Source: Notolepis coatsorum
Taxonomy: Eukaryota; Chordata; Actinopteri; Aulopiformes; Paralepididae
Direction: 5' to 3'
NCBI GenBank assembly: GCA_963971535.1
Contig: OZ020590.1
Coordinates: 151,518,034 to 151,582,033, forward strand
DNA: 64,000 nucleotides
Part shown: one piece after another, positions 42,600-53,372 of the stretch
How the letters are laid out: every line of letters starts with the position of its first letter
Position numbering within the stretch: the stretch's first letter is position 1
The notes under the pieces: generated by a model
Told to the model about the DNA's origin: nothing
Database searches by the model: none
Seen by the model: the letters and a program-made list of their open reading frames with translations, nothing else
Translations under genes and position numbers: made by a program

Positions 42600-43796
42600 A
42601 ACATTCTTCTTCTTCTTCTTCTTCCATGAGTTAATGGCAGATTGCGACCACAAAAGGCGCATTCCGCCACATACTGTACAATCCATTCAACCCCATAACA
42701 CACAAAACAAAACCCCATCCCTAACATCACCACCCTATCCAAACCTAATCTATGAGTCATTCATTGCCTCCTGTGGGCTGACTCTGGCTTTTTTGAACAC
42801 TCACCACCACCTCCCATAACTCTCTTACTTGATCACTCACAACAACCTTCTTCCCTAATTTCCCTAACTCCCTTGATACTTGCCCCATTGTCAACCCCTT
42901 CATACCCATGTCTAGTACTGCTGCTTCAACTACTAACTTTAACCTCTCTGTCCTACTGCTAACCATCACTATTGTATTCACTACTCTTGTCACAAATGCC
43001 ACTATCTTCAACTTCTCCCCCCACACCCTCTCTTTCTCCTCCTGTACTTGACCTCTACTGACAAATGCCCTTTTCTAAACCCCTGATCCTCACCTTGCTT
43101 CCCCTGATCCTCCTGCACTACCCTTACTGCCAAATGCCCTTCTCCTTCCTTACCTTGCTTTCCCTGTCCTACCTTCCTAACTGCCTCTGCATACGAAATC
43201 CTATCATCCCTTCTCACCTGCTGGACCACTACCTCTCGCTTCATCGCCTCACAACCCCAATACGCTACACTATGCTTCCCACCACAACTACAACACCTCG
43301 GCTCCACTCCCAGGTCACACTCCCCATACTCATGCTCCCCACTACATCTAGCACATCTCTGTCCCTTCCTACATGACCTAGCTATATGACCAAACTCCTG
43401 GCACCTGTAACACCTCAACGGTTTCGGCACAAACTCCCTAACCCTATATGCCAAAAACCCTAAAAATACTCTTGGACTAACCTCACCCTCAAACTGAATA
43501 ACTACCGTCCCTGTCACCTCCTTCTCTACACCTCTCTTCATCCTATCTACACTCTTAACTTTCCCATTACGTTTGTCACTCCTCAACTCTTCTAACAGCT
43601 GCTCCATACTAACCTTAATTGGAATTCCACTAATCACCCCCTTGCAACCACCATCCCTTTTCTCCCCTACTATCACTACTCTACAGACCTTCACTTTGAC
43701 AATGCTCTTCATTTCCCTTGCCTTCTCTACCTGCACTACACTTACACACCCTATAAACAAGTTCCCATCGGCTAACACCTTTCCGTACCTTACCGT
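42600..43796 (-). mobile_element. LINE-C copy 2: ORF1 and 3' end (I/Nimb-like)
   Basis: The minus-strand order is ORF1, short 3' region, then a GAA-repeat tail at 42604-42622. The 3' region contains GGCGGAATGCGCCTTTTGTG. ORF2 is missing entirely, so ORF1 leads directly into the 3' end. Upstream it is cut at 43796 by LINE-A in the opposite orientation. Confidence 0.7.
42757..43778 (-). pseudogene. LINE-C ORF1 with zinc knuckles
   Basis: The gag-like ORF1 protein of an I/Nimb-type LINE is thought to bind element RNA. The frame from 43778 encodes LFIGCVSVVQVEKAREMKSI, GVISGIPIKVSMEQLLEELR, then two zinc knuckles (CYRCQEFGHIARSC, CARCSGEHEYGEC) and a third CCHC-like cluster (CCSCGGKHSVAYWGC). 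A basic tail ends at 43008. A second frame (42757-43026: KIVAFVTRVVNTIVMVSSRTER, VLDMGMKGLTMGQVSRELGK) continues the C-terminus after a frameshift near 43015. The N-terminal third is missing. The sister copy at 13433-14350 supplies that part. Confidence 0.8.
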
Positions 43797-44588
43797 AAAT
43801 TACAAACATCACAAAACAAACTGGTCAGACTACTACTTGACCTGAACCCCAGAACCCACCTCACCCCTGCCCACTTTGACAACCTAGGATGGCTTAGAGT
43901 AGACGACAGAGTACAGCAACTTGCAATGGGCCTGGTCTACAAGATACACTATACGACCGGGGTGCCCATGTACATGTCAAAATACTTCCCAAAGGTCAGT
44001 GAATACCACAACCACTACACCAGAGGAAGCTCAACAAATCATGTTAAACCCAGATTCGGCTCAAACAAGGGACTAAACACGTTTCGCAATTATGCCACAA
44101 CAATGTGGAAAGCCCTACCCAAAGCTGTAAAGGAATGTGAATCCCTGCCCACATTGAAAACCGCTCTTAAAGAGCACCTACCACCCCCCTACCACCTCCT
44201 AATAGACAGTCTCCTCCCCACCGCATGTATATATTCCCTCCCCGCCGTATGTATATTTCCCTCCCACCCACCCACCCCCTCCTAATGTACAGTCCCCTCC
44301 CCATCATATGTATATACTCTGTCAGGATCTAGGGGTAACAGTACTGTATATTTGAATACCGCTTATGTCACAAATGTATCAGTACTAAATACCTATATGT
44401 CCCTATGCCATAAATGTCATGTATGTTGTGTATGTCATAAATGTCTATATGAATTGAAACCCTGATGGAAACAAGACAAACGTCTTTCTCAGGTCTGCAT
44501 CCCCTTAACAATTGTATGTATTGAGCCGTACTGTATTGTACTCATTCTGCAATCTGTTAAATAAAGTTCTCATTCATTCATTCATTCA
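43797..44588 (+). mobile_element. LINE-A 3' fragment (plus) inside LINE-C
   Basis: ORF2 C-terminus from about 43800 (KLQTSQNKLVRLLLDL-like), frame MGLVYKIHYTTGVPMYMSKY from 43926, then the 3' UTR and an ATTC tail at 44570-44588. The normal stop is lost: after EHLPPPYHLL the frame continues into the 3' UTR to 44285. Confidence 0.85.
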
Positions 44589-45180
44589 CCCTGGGGGGAA
44601 ACAGGGCTCGGATGCGACAAATCCCATACCATCAACTCGTCAACATGTGAACACAAGTCGCAAAAGTCGCAAATCTCACAACCATCGTCGCCCAAACTCC
44701 AATCGTCAACACTACCACCACAACACATCCGATATTTCGGCATTCCCAACCTCCTCCTTCCCTTCTTCCCCATCGCGCCGTCTCGTACTCTCAAGCCCCT
44801 ATTTACAACATTATCGGCTTAGACCAGAGATATATCATCAAGGTACAAGGATAGCTGCTTACCTCTTATCATTCAGGATAGAGTAGACTGAGGTTAGTAG
44901 GAAGCAGCACGTAAAGCGGAAGCCAGATACCATACGTCGCGCAACAAAACGTCACTTCCTCCTGAAGTGACGATTTCAAAATAAAATACCTGTTTACAAT
45001 AGTTGGTTGTCCCAAATCATTCAGAATTTACAATAAACTAAAAACGGTAAACTAAAACAGCTGATCATTCTTCAAACCGTTACACAACTAATGCTGCTAC
45101 TTCCTGATTGAGCCCCCCTCTGCGAGACACTCCTTGCCCCCTGCTGCCTGACTCTGTACTCCTTGGTCACCCGCTGCCCC
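44589..45180 (-). mobile_element. LINE-C 5' region, copy 2
   Basis: Nearly identical to 21005-21577, with small insertions (for example an extra AAAGTCGC at about 44660 and CTGAAGTGACG at about 44963). It holds the same short Cys-containing frame. It ends exactly at the LTR at 45181. Confidence 0.65.
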
Positions 45181-46083
45181 TGATGAAATATGACACGTAT
45201 CATGTAATTTTATAAGCGGAGACATTCTCCCATCACTACACTATATAAAGCTGGTTTTACGTCTCACTCTCAGACAAGAGGGCCACTCACAGATCAGTGA
45301 CCTGCAGGCTGACCCCTGGTACATGGTACCGTTCCTCTCACACAAACACACACACACACACACACCCTTGCTCTCAACACACACACACATCCACACCCTC
45401 AAAGCACACACACACACAAACCTACACACACACACACACACACAAACCTACACACACACACACCCTTGCTCACCCACCAGATTAGCCGATCACATAAATT
45501 CAACAGGATGCCACAAGCCAATGAAATACGACTGGGTCATTCAGTGGTCACGAAGTCCAGTCGCTATTAAATCACAGATCGTTATCTTAGACCCACACAC
45601 GCACCTACTTACACGTTAACGTGCGATACATGCACTCATGCACGCCGGACATACAGGCTGCCCAATACACAAGACACACAACGTGCACTGAGGAGAGATA
45701 CCACATACACACTGAACTATGGGATCGCTAATAAAGATCACCCCCAGAGCCAAGGGGGGACTTCACTTCACTTCACTTGACTTCACTTCGACTTTTTCTG
45801 CTTTGACTGGACTGAACAGACGGACTGGAGCGGAGGAGACATGCTGGACTGAGACAATGACTTGACTTTTATAATTTCCTTTAATATACTCAACCGGCCG
45901 GTTGTAACAATCTAGATTTCAAATTGTACCTTGCTATATTCACCTTGTATAAATACTTTGCTTATTCACTTTTATATTACATTGCTTGTTAAACTTTTTA
46001 TAATAAATACCTTCAAAAGTGTTTCATCTCTTATATCTTTAAGTATCTTTTACAACTTTCACGTTTGAGTCTAAAACGTGACA
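45181..46083 (+). repeat. Left LTR of the large LTR element
   Basis: TGATGAAATATGACACG ... AAAACGTGACA, 903 bp. TATATAA at 45243-45248, a CA-repeat block at about 45345-45472, and AATAAA at 45730-45735. Over the shared 700 bp the right LTR differs by a single substitution that I can see (near 45837 versus 63005). Confidence 0.9.
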
Positions 46084-46086
46084 ATT

Positions 46087-46103
46087 TGGCGTTCCTGGTG
46101 GGC
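46087..46103 (+). promoter_or_regulatory. Candidate primer-binding site (tRNA-Asn-like)
   Basis: TGGCGTTCCTGGTGGGC lies three bases after the LTR. It matches the 3' end complement of tRNA-Asn with one mismatch and one missing base, from memory of that tRNA. The position supports an LTR retroelement. Confidence 0.55.
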
Positions 46104-46429
46104 ATTCAATCAGACTTACCGACCTAGCTATTTACGGACGATATTGACTGGAAGACATCCACTCAGACAGAGGATCCACTTTCAAAGGTAAGCAGATAAG
46201 CCTGTTACGCAAAAGTCGAAATCTGCATAGTTAAAACAGCCGTTATGAGTGGATGCATTCTCAATTATTGTCTTGTAAATAGGTGGCTAAAAATAAAAGT
46301 AAAACCCATTGAATTGTGTTGTTGAAATGGATATTTGCAAGGTGCAATTTATAACTAGAACTTTTTTATTTAATTTTTTTTTCCCACTCACCACTCTCTC
46401 TTTTTTTTTTTTTTTTTTCCTTCTCTACA

Positions 46430-47060
46430 CTAGGCTAGAACCAACCCATTTATTTAAGTTAAGGGTAATCAGTTATTGAGTATAGACATAAAGTGGATTG
46501 CGGGTCTGAAATGCGGGAGAATTACGCCCATATTACGATTAAAGGAGCGATCGGCCTTTTCTTAGTCCTGGGATAGTGTCTCATTTGCATCAGTCGACTG
46601 CAATCCAAGTCTTCAAGATAAGCTTGGTCAAATTGCCAAGTTAGAGCAATAAGGGTTTGATTGTGTGGATGTGCTCGATGAAAAGCAGTGTGTTTTATAT
46701 TCTGTCCTTTTTTCCCCCCTCTGCTGTTGTTGTTGTTGTTTGTGTTGAATGGTAAGTCCTTCTCTGAAAGGCAATAAGTACTGTCATAGGTTAGAATGAC
46801 CCATTTTATTTAAGTTAGGGTTGTTTGTTTAAGTTAGAGCCACAGTGTACAGGGGCTTGAGTATGGCCGGAGTGGTTGAGTAGACAAACCATGGGATTGT
46901 GTAGGGCTGAAGTGCGTTGGAATTACGAATGGGTTACGGTTAAGGTTGATCGGCCTTAATTAGTCCTGTTTAGTCTCCTGATTGCGTCAGCCAGCTGCAA
47001 TCCTGGCCACGAAATAAGCTTAAGTCAATTGAAAAAGTTATGAGCTACGGTGAACCCATG
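46430..47060. repeat. Diverged tandem duplication in the LTR-element leader
   Basis: Two blocks, about 46430-46690 and 46790-47060, share the order TTTATTTAAGTTA, a GGATTGCGGGTCTGAA or GGGCTGAAGTGCG segment, GATCGGCC, AGTCCTG, CTGCAATCC and AATAAGCTT-like sequence. Identity is moderate. No coding frame is present. Its role is unknown. Confidence 0.6.
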
Positions 47061-49160
47061 AATGTGGTTAGCGTTTGATTTATGTTATACCGATGTTTCA
47101 TTTCTGTATTTTAATGTTGAATATTGTATTGTACAGGCTTCTTAAATTTTGAGTGTTGAGTAGTAGGGAATGGTGTATTATATTGAAATTAGTGTACTGG
47201 TGGTAGGGGGGCCATGTCCTGCTCTGCGAGGAGGGGTACTGGTTCAGCGGACTTTTGAACCTTCGAAGCGGCCGCGCGAGGGAGCGGGTCTGTGGAACCA
47301 GAAACGATTGAACCCTCTTCGCATTGCAGTTTCAGACTATGCATTGACGATTAGATGGATGTATCTAGTTCATTAACGATAGGCGGGTGTTATGTTATAT
47401 TATATTATTATGTTATGCTATATAAGCAGTTGTAGGAGCGGGTATTATATTACTGTATTGTATTATTATTATTTCTTTGGTCCGAGGCGCGGGGACTGTT
47501 AGTGCCGCTTGCGGTACATAGTAGATGTGTAATGTTGCAGGACCACGCACATAATTCACACAAGACTGCATTGATGAAGACGCACATGTTGGAATATAGA
47601 GCATACAATACTGGGACGCGCCGCCTATTTTATTGGGGCAACGTGCGCTCGATCGAGGCATGTTCCTGCCGGCGCCGGGGGCAACAGAGAACCACCGCGG
47701 GCTGTTGTTTTCTCCCGGACGATGTGCTCGGTTCAGCCGACATCCACGTCTTATTACCCGGCCCGGGGAAGAACGATATGCGCCGGGCGCGTTGTCAGGA
47801 TGGGGGGTGTGTGACATTGACAAGCGGTCACTGCACTAATCATAGAACGTTATGTTACTGGGATTGGGATAAGGATGCTGCGATTATTATAAATTAAGAG
47901 GACCAGAGGTGTTTTGTGTTTTTTCATTTGATAAATAGGTGGAGTTTTGGTTTGTGCTTGCAGCGCCGCCACGCTCCGATGCGAGACAAAGCATGCGTTT
48001 CGCTATCTATATAACGGCGAATTAGTGAGCGACCGTGAATCATAATTATAGGAATTTGACCCATTATTTGATTTTTAGTAGTCTTCCTGGGGTCCACCAG
48101 GAACAGTGATTATTATTGCGATTCTTTGTTTTTTAGAGATGGTACCAGACACATATTGCATGATGGTGAGATCGGGTTGAATGAAATTACGTGCGTGCAC
48201 GGTGGCGGAGGAACAAAAGTGGACAGGTGAATGAATGAGTGAATGGGAACTTTATTAGACGGATTACAGAAGGGGTACAATACGGTACGGCTCAATACGT
48301 ACAATTGTTGGGGGGATGCAGACCTGTGAAAGGCGTTTGTCTTGTTTCCATCAGGGTCTCCCACATATTTTGTATGCTTTGTAATAACAGTATGGCCTGT
48401 GTTCTTTGTGTGGTTCTGCTAAAAAAGACACAATGTAAACCTTTCTTTGTTTACTTTCAATGAAACCATAGAGCAGCCCCCAGAAGACCGATACGATTTG
48501 ATAAGGGACTTAAAAATGTCCAGCGCCTGTAATATTCGTTTTACATCATAACCATGAGATCTGTTTTGTGTCGTCACCCGAGTGAGAAGACGGGGTCTGG
48601 GCTAGAACGCTAATACATTCCACGTTTGGTCCTATGGAAGTAGATAGAAGGCGTGACTGGATATCTGAGCGATTGGTATGGATGTTTACAATCATAGTGA
48701 ATATCGTCCTTGCATTGCTCCCAAATCATGGACAATCTAGTCAATATAATCATGGACATAGTATATAGGCCTATAGCCTCTGCGGTCACATTGATTGGTT
48801 AGCGCGTTTTATTGTTGGAAGTACATCTAACGCAATGAACCCATATTCCCCACGGGGACAGTACAGGTGTTATTATTCTTGACGAAAATTGTAATTTAGA
48901 TTTGGCTATTATCCCTGTGATGGGAACTCAACGTGTATATACACTCATAAAATCGAATGGTTGTTAGTCAACATCCAGCGGACGTTGCTGTTTTGGTGGA
49001 ACTTGTTTTTAGTGGGTCTTAAGTGTCTCGGTATATATTTTCTTTGCAACTTTGATTCACTGATAAAACGATTTAATCACGACATCGCAACAGGACGCAA
49101 GCATGCGTGTATGGGGTTCAAGAATGTTGATATTTGTTCCACTTGCACGTATTCTAAGTG
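47061..49160. other. Internal region of the LTR element, no gene recognised
   Basis: Several short frames (up to 136 codons at 47413-47823, minus) have no recognisable motif and look random. A GC-rich patch lies at 47620-47800. A diverged LINE-A tip sits at 48226-48362. Confidence 0.5.
48226..48362 (-). mobile_element. Diverged LINE-A 3' tip
   Basis: GAATGAATGAGTGAATG tail, then GGGTACAATACGGTACGGCT and the family's conserved AAGGCGTTTGTCTTGTTTCC-type end. It is more diverged than other copies, and lies inside the LTR element. Confidence 0.8.
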
Positions 49161-49529
49161 ACTGCGGTCAAGTGAGCCGTCTTTTGCTTTTGCGTGGTCA
49201 AGTGAGCCGCTCTTGTTTTTCGAGTGCGCGATTAGTTCCAGGTTTACGGTAATGCATTAAAACAAGCCTGGGACGCTGTTGTAATGAACCGACGTGACTT
49301 TTGAACACAGTCTCACAAGTAGATCTTACAGAAATACTTAATATGACATTGAATGCGCATCGAATCAATAGGACGTTTAGTCTAATCAATAGGACGTTTC
49401 GTATGTGCAGTATTATTGAACATCGAATCAATAGGACGCGCAGTATATTCGATCACTAAACTAAAGCTACAGACAATTCCACAGAGGAACACTTCCGGTG
49501 AGGATTTCAAAGTAAAGGATGGCATGTGG
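49161..49529 (+). repeat. Left terminal arm of the palindromic element
   Basis: Unique-sequence arm. GGTCAAGTGAGCCG occurs at about 49166 and 49197. The AATCAATAGGACG motif occurs at about 49363, 49384 and 49426. The reverse complement of the whole arm is the right arm. Confidence 0.9.
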
Positions 49530-52500
49530 TTAAAAAAAGATTTTCCCATAAGCACCTTATGAAACTGCCATGGTTGTACTTAGTACCTCTTAGACTACGT
49601 GTACAAATTATATGAAATATTTTTACTGTGTACTTTTTGAGTAATTTGAGTTTCAAAGTCCCCAGAATCAGCATTTTCTACTAACTTTGATGTGGGATAA
49701 AAAAAGATTTTCCCATAAGCACCTTATGAAACTGCCATGGTTGTACTTAGTACCTCTTAGACTACCTGTACAAATTATATGAAATATATTTACTGTGTAC
49801 TTTTTGAGTAATTTCAGTTTCAAAGTCCCCAGAATCAGCATTTTCGACTAACTTTGATGTGGGATAAAAAAAGATTTTCCCATAAGCACCTTATGAAACT
49901 GCCATGGTTGTACTTAGTACCTCTTAGACTACTTGTACAAATTATATGAAATATTTTTACTGTGTACTTTTTGAGTAATTTCAGTTTTAAAGTCCCCAGA
50001 ATCAGCATTTTCGACTAACTTTGATGTGGGATAAAAAAAGATTTTCCCATAAGCACCTTATGAAACTGCCATGGTTGTACTTAGTACCTCTTAGACTACT
50101 TGTACAAATTATATGAAATATTTTTACTGTGTACTTTTTGAGTAATTTCAGTTTTAAAGTCCCCAGAATCAGCATTTTTGACTAACTTTGATGTGGGATA
50201 AAAAAAGATTTTCCCATAAGCACTTGATGAAACTGCCATGGTTGTACTTAGTACCTCTTAGACTACCTGTACAAATTATATGAAATATTTTTACTGTGTA
50301 CTTTTTGAGTAATTTCAGTTTCAAAGTCCCCAGAATCAGCATTTTCGACTAACTTTGATGTGGGATAAAAAAAGATTTTCCCATAAGCACCTTATGAAAC
50401 TGCCATGGTTGTACTTAGTACCTCTTAGACTACCTGTACAAATTATATGAAATATTTTTACTGTGTACTTTTTGAGTAATTTCAGTTTCAAAGTCCCCAG
50501 AATCAGCATTTTCGACTAACTTTGATGTGGGATAAAAAAAGATTTTCCCATAAGCACTTGATGAAACTGCCATGGTTGTACTTAGTACCTCTTAGACTAC
50601 CTGTACAAATTATATGAAATATTTTTACTGTGTACTTTTTGAGTAATTTCAGTTTCAAAGTCCCCAGAATCAGCATTTTCGACTAACTTTGATGTGGGAT
50701 AAAAAAAGATTTTCCCATAAGCACCTTATGAAACTGCCATGGTTGTACTTAGTACCTCTTAGACTACCTGTACAAATTATATGAAATATTTTTACTGTGT
50801 ACTTTTTGAGTAATTTCAGTTTCAAAGTCCCCAGAATCAGCATTTTCGACTAACTTTGATGTGGGATAAAAAAAGATTTTCCCATAAGCACCTTATGAAA
50901 CTGCCATGGTTGTACTTAGTACCTCTTAGACTACCTGTACAAATTATATGAAATATTTTTACTGTGTACTTTTTGAGTAATTTCAGTTTCAAAGTCCCCA
51001 GAATCAGCATTTTCGACTAACTTTGATGTGGGATAAAAAAAGATTTTCCCATAAGCACCTTATGAAACTGCCATGGTTGTATTTAGTACCTCTTAGACTA
51101 CGTGTACAAATTATATGAAATATTTTTACTGTGTACTTTTTGAGTAATTTGAGTTTCAAAGTCCCCAGAATCAGCATTTTCGACTAACTTTGATGTGGGA
51201 TAAAAAAAGATTTCCCCATAAGCACCTTATGAAACTGCCATGGTTGTACTTAGTACCTCTTAGACTACCTGTACAAATTATATGAAATATTTTTACTGTG
51301 TACTTTTTGAGTAATTTCAGTTTCAAAGTCCCCAGAATCAGCATTTTCGACTAACTTTGATGTGGGATAAAAAAAGATTTTCCCATAAGCACTTGATGAA
51401 ACTGCCATGGTTGTACTTAGTACCTCTTAGACTACCTGTACAAATTATATGAAATATTTTTACTGTGTACTTTTTGAGTAATTTCAGTTTCAAAGTTCCC
51501 AGAATCAGCATTTTCGACTAACTTTGATGTGGGATAAAAAAAGATTTTCCCATAAGCACCTTATGAAACTGCCATGGTTGTACTTAGTACCTCTTAGACT
51601 ATGTGTACAAATTATATGAAATATTTTTACTGTGTACTTTTTGAGTAATTTGAGTTTCAAAGTCCTCAGAATCAGCATTTTCGACTAACTTTGATGTTGG
51701 ATAAAAACAATTCTTCCCATAAGCACTTTATGAAACTGCCATGGTTGTACTTAGTACCTCTTAGACTACCTGTACAAATTATATGAAATATTTTTACTGT
51801 GTACTTTTTGAGTAATTTCAGTTTCAAAGTCCCCAGAATCAGCATTTTCGACTAACTTTGATGTGGGATAAAAAAAGATTTTCCCATAAGCACCTTATGA
51901 AACTGCCATGGTTGTACTTAGTACCTCTTAGACTACTTGTACAAATTATATGAAATATTTTTACTGTGTACTTTTTGAGTAATTTCAGTTTCAAAGTCCC
52001 CAGAATCAGCATTTTCGACTAACTTTGATGTGGGATAAAAAAAGATTTTCCCATAAGCACTTGATGAAACTGCCATGGTTGTACTTAGTACCTCTTAGAC
52101 TACCTGTACAAATTATATGAAATATTTTTACTGTGTACTTTTTGAGTAATTTCAGTTTCAAAGTCCCCAGAATCAGCATTTTCGACTAACTTTGATGTGG
52201 GATAAAAAAAGATTTTCCCATAAGCACCTTATGAAACTGCCATGGTTGTACTTAGTACCTCTTAGACTACTTGTACAAATTATATGAAATATTTTTACTG
52301 TGTACTTTTTGAGTAATTTCAGTTTCAAAGTCCCCAGAATCAGCATTTTCGACTAACTTTGATGTGGGATAAAAAAAGATTTTCCCATAAGCACCTTATG
52401 AAACTGCCATGGTTGTACTTAGTACCTCTTAGACTACCTGTACAAATTATATGAAATATTTTTACTGTGTACTTTTTGAGTAATTTCAGTTTCAAAGTCC

Positions 52501-53360
52501 CCAGAATCAGCATTTTCGACTAACTTTGATGTGGGATAAAAAAAGATTTTCCCATAAGCACCTTATGAAACTGCCATGGTTGTACTTAGTACCTCTTAGA
52601 CTACGTGTACAAATTATATGAAATATTTTTACTGTGTACTTTTTGAGTAATTTCAGTTTCAAAGTCCCCAGAATCAGCATTTTCGACTAACTTTGATGTG
52701 GGATAAAAAAAGATTTTCCCATAAGCACCTTATGAAACTGCCATGGTTGTACTTAGTACCTCTTAGACTACGTGTACAAATTATATGAAATATTTTTACT
52801 GTGTACTTTTTGAGTAATTTGAGTTTCAAAGTCCCCAGAATCAGCATTTTCGACTAACTTTGATGTGGGATAAAAAAAGATTTTCCCATAAGCACCTTAT
52901 GAAACTGCCATGGTTGTACTTAGTACCTCTTAGACTACCTGTACAAATTATATGAAATATTTTTACTGTGTAATTTTTGAGTAATTTGAGTTTCAAAGTC
53001 CTCAGAATCAGCATTTTCGACTAACTTTGATGTTGGATAAAAACAATTCTTCCCATAAGCACTTTATGAAACTGCCATGGTTGTACTTAGTACCTCTTAG
53101 ACTACCTGTACAAATTATATGAAATATTTTTACTGTGTACTTTTTGAGTAATTTGAGTTTCAAAGTCCCCAGAATCAGCATTTTCGACTAACTTTGATGT
53201 GGGATAAAAAAAGATTTTCCCATAAGCACCTTATGAAACTGCCATGGTTGTACTTAGTACCTCTTAGACTACCTGTACAAATTATATGAAATATTTTTAC
53301 TGTGTACTTTTTGAGTAATTTGAGTTTCAAAGTCCCCAGAATCAGCATTTTCGACTAACT
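49530..53360 (+). repeat. Left 167-bp satellite array (about 23 units)
   Basis: The monomer contains AAAGATTTTCCCATAAGCAC, CCATGGTTGTACTTAGTACC and AGTCCCCAGAATCAGC. The start-to-start distance measured at GATGTGGGAT is 167 at five successive positions (49689, 49856, 50023, 50190, 50357). A variant monomer with GATGTTGGATAAAAACAATTC occurs at 51693 and 53029. The array ends mid-monomer at CGACTAACT. Confidence 0.97.
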
Positions 53361-53372
53361 ATAAAAACAAAG

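Noticed and set aside
45297..45619. Open frames rich in His-Thr in the left LTR, and the same at 62474-62796
   Set aside because: They are translations of CA repeats inside the LTR.
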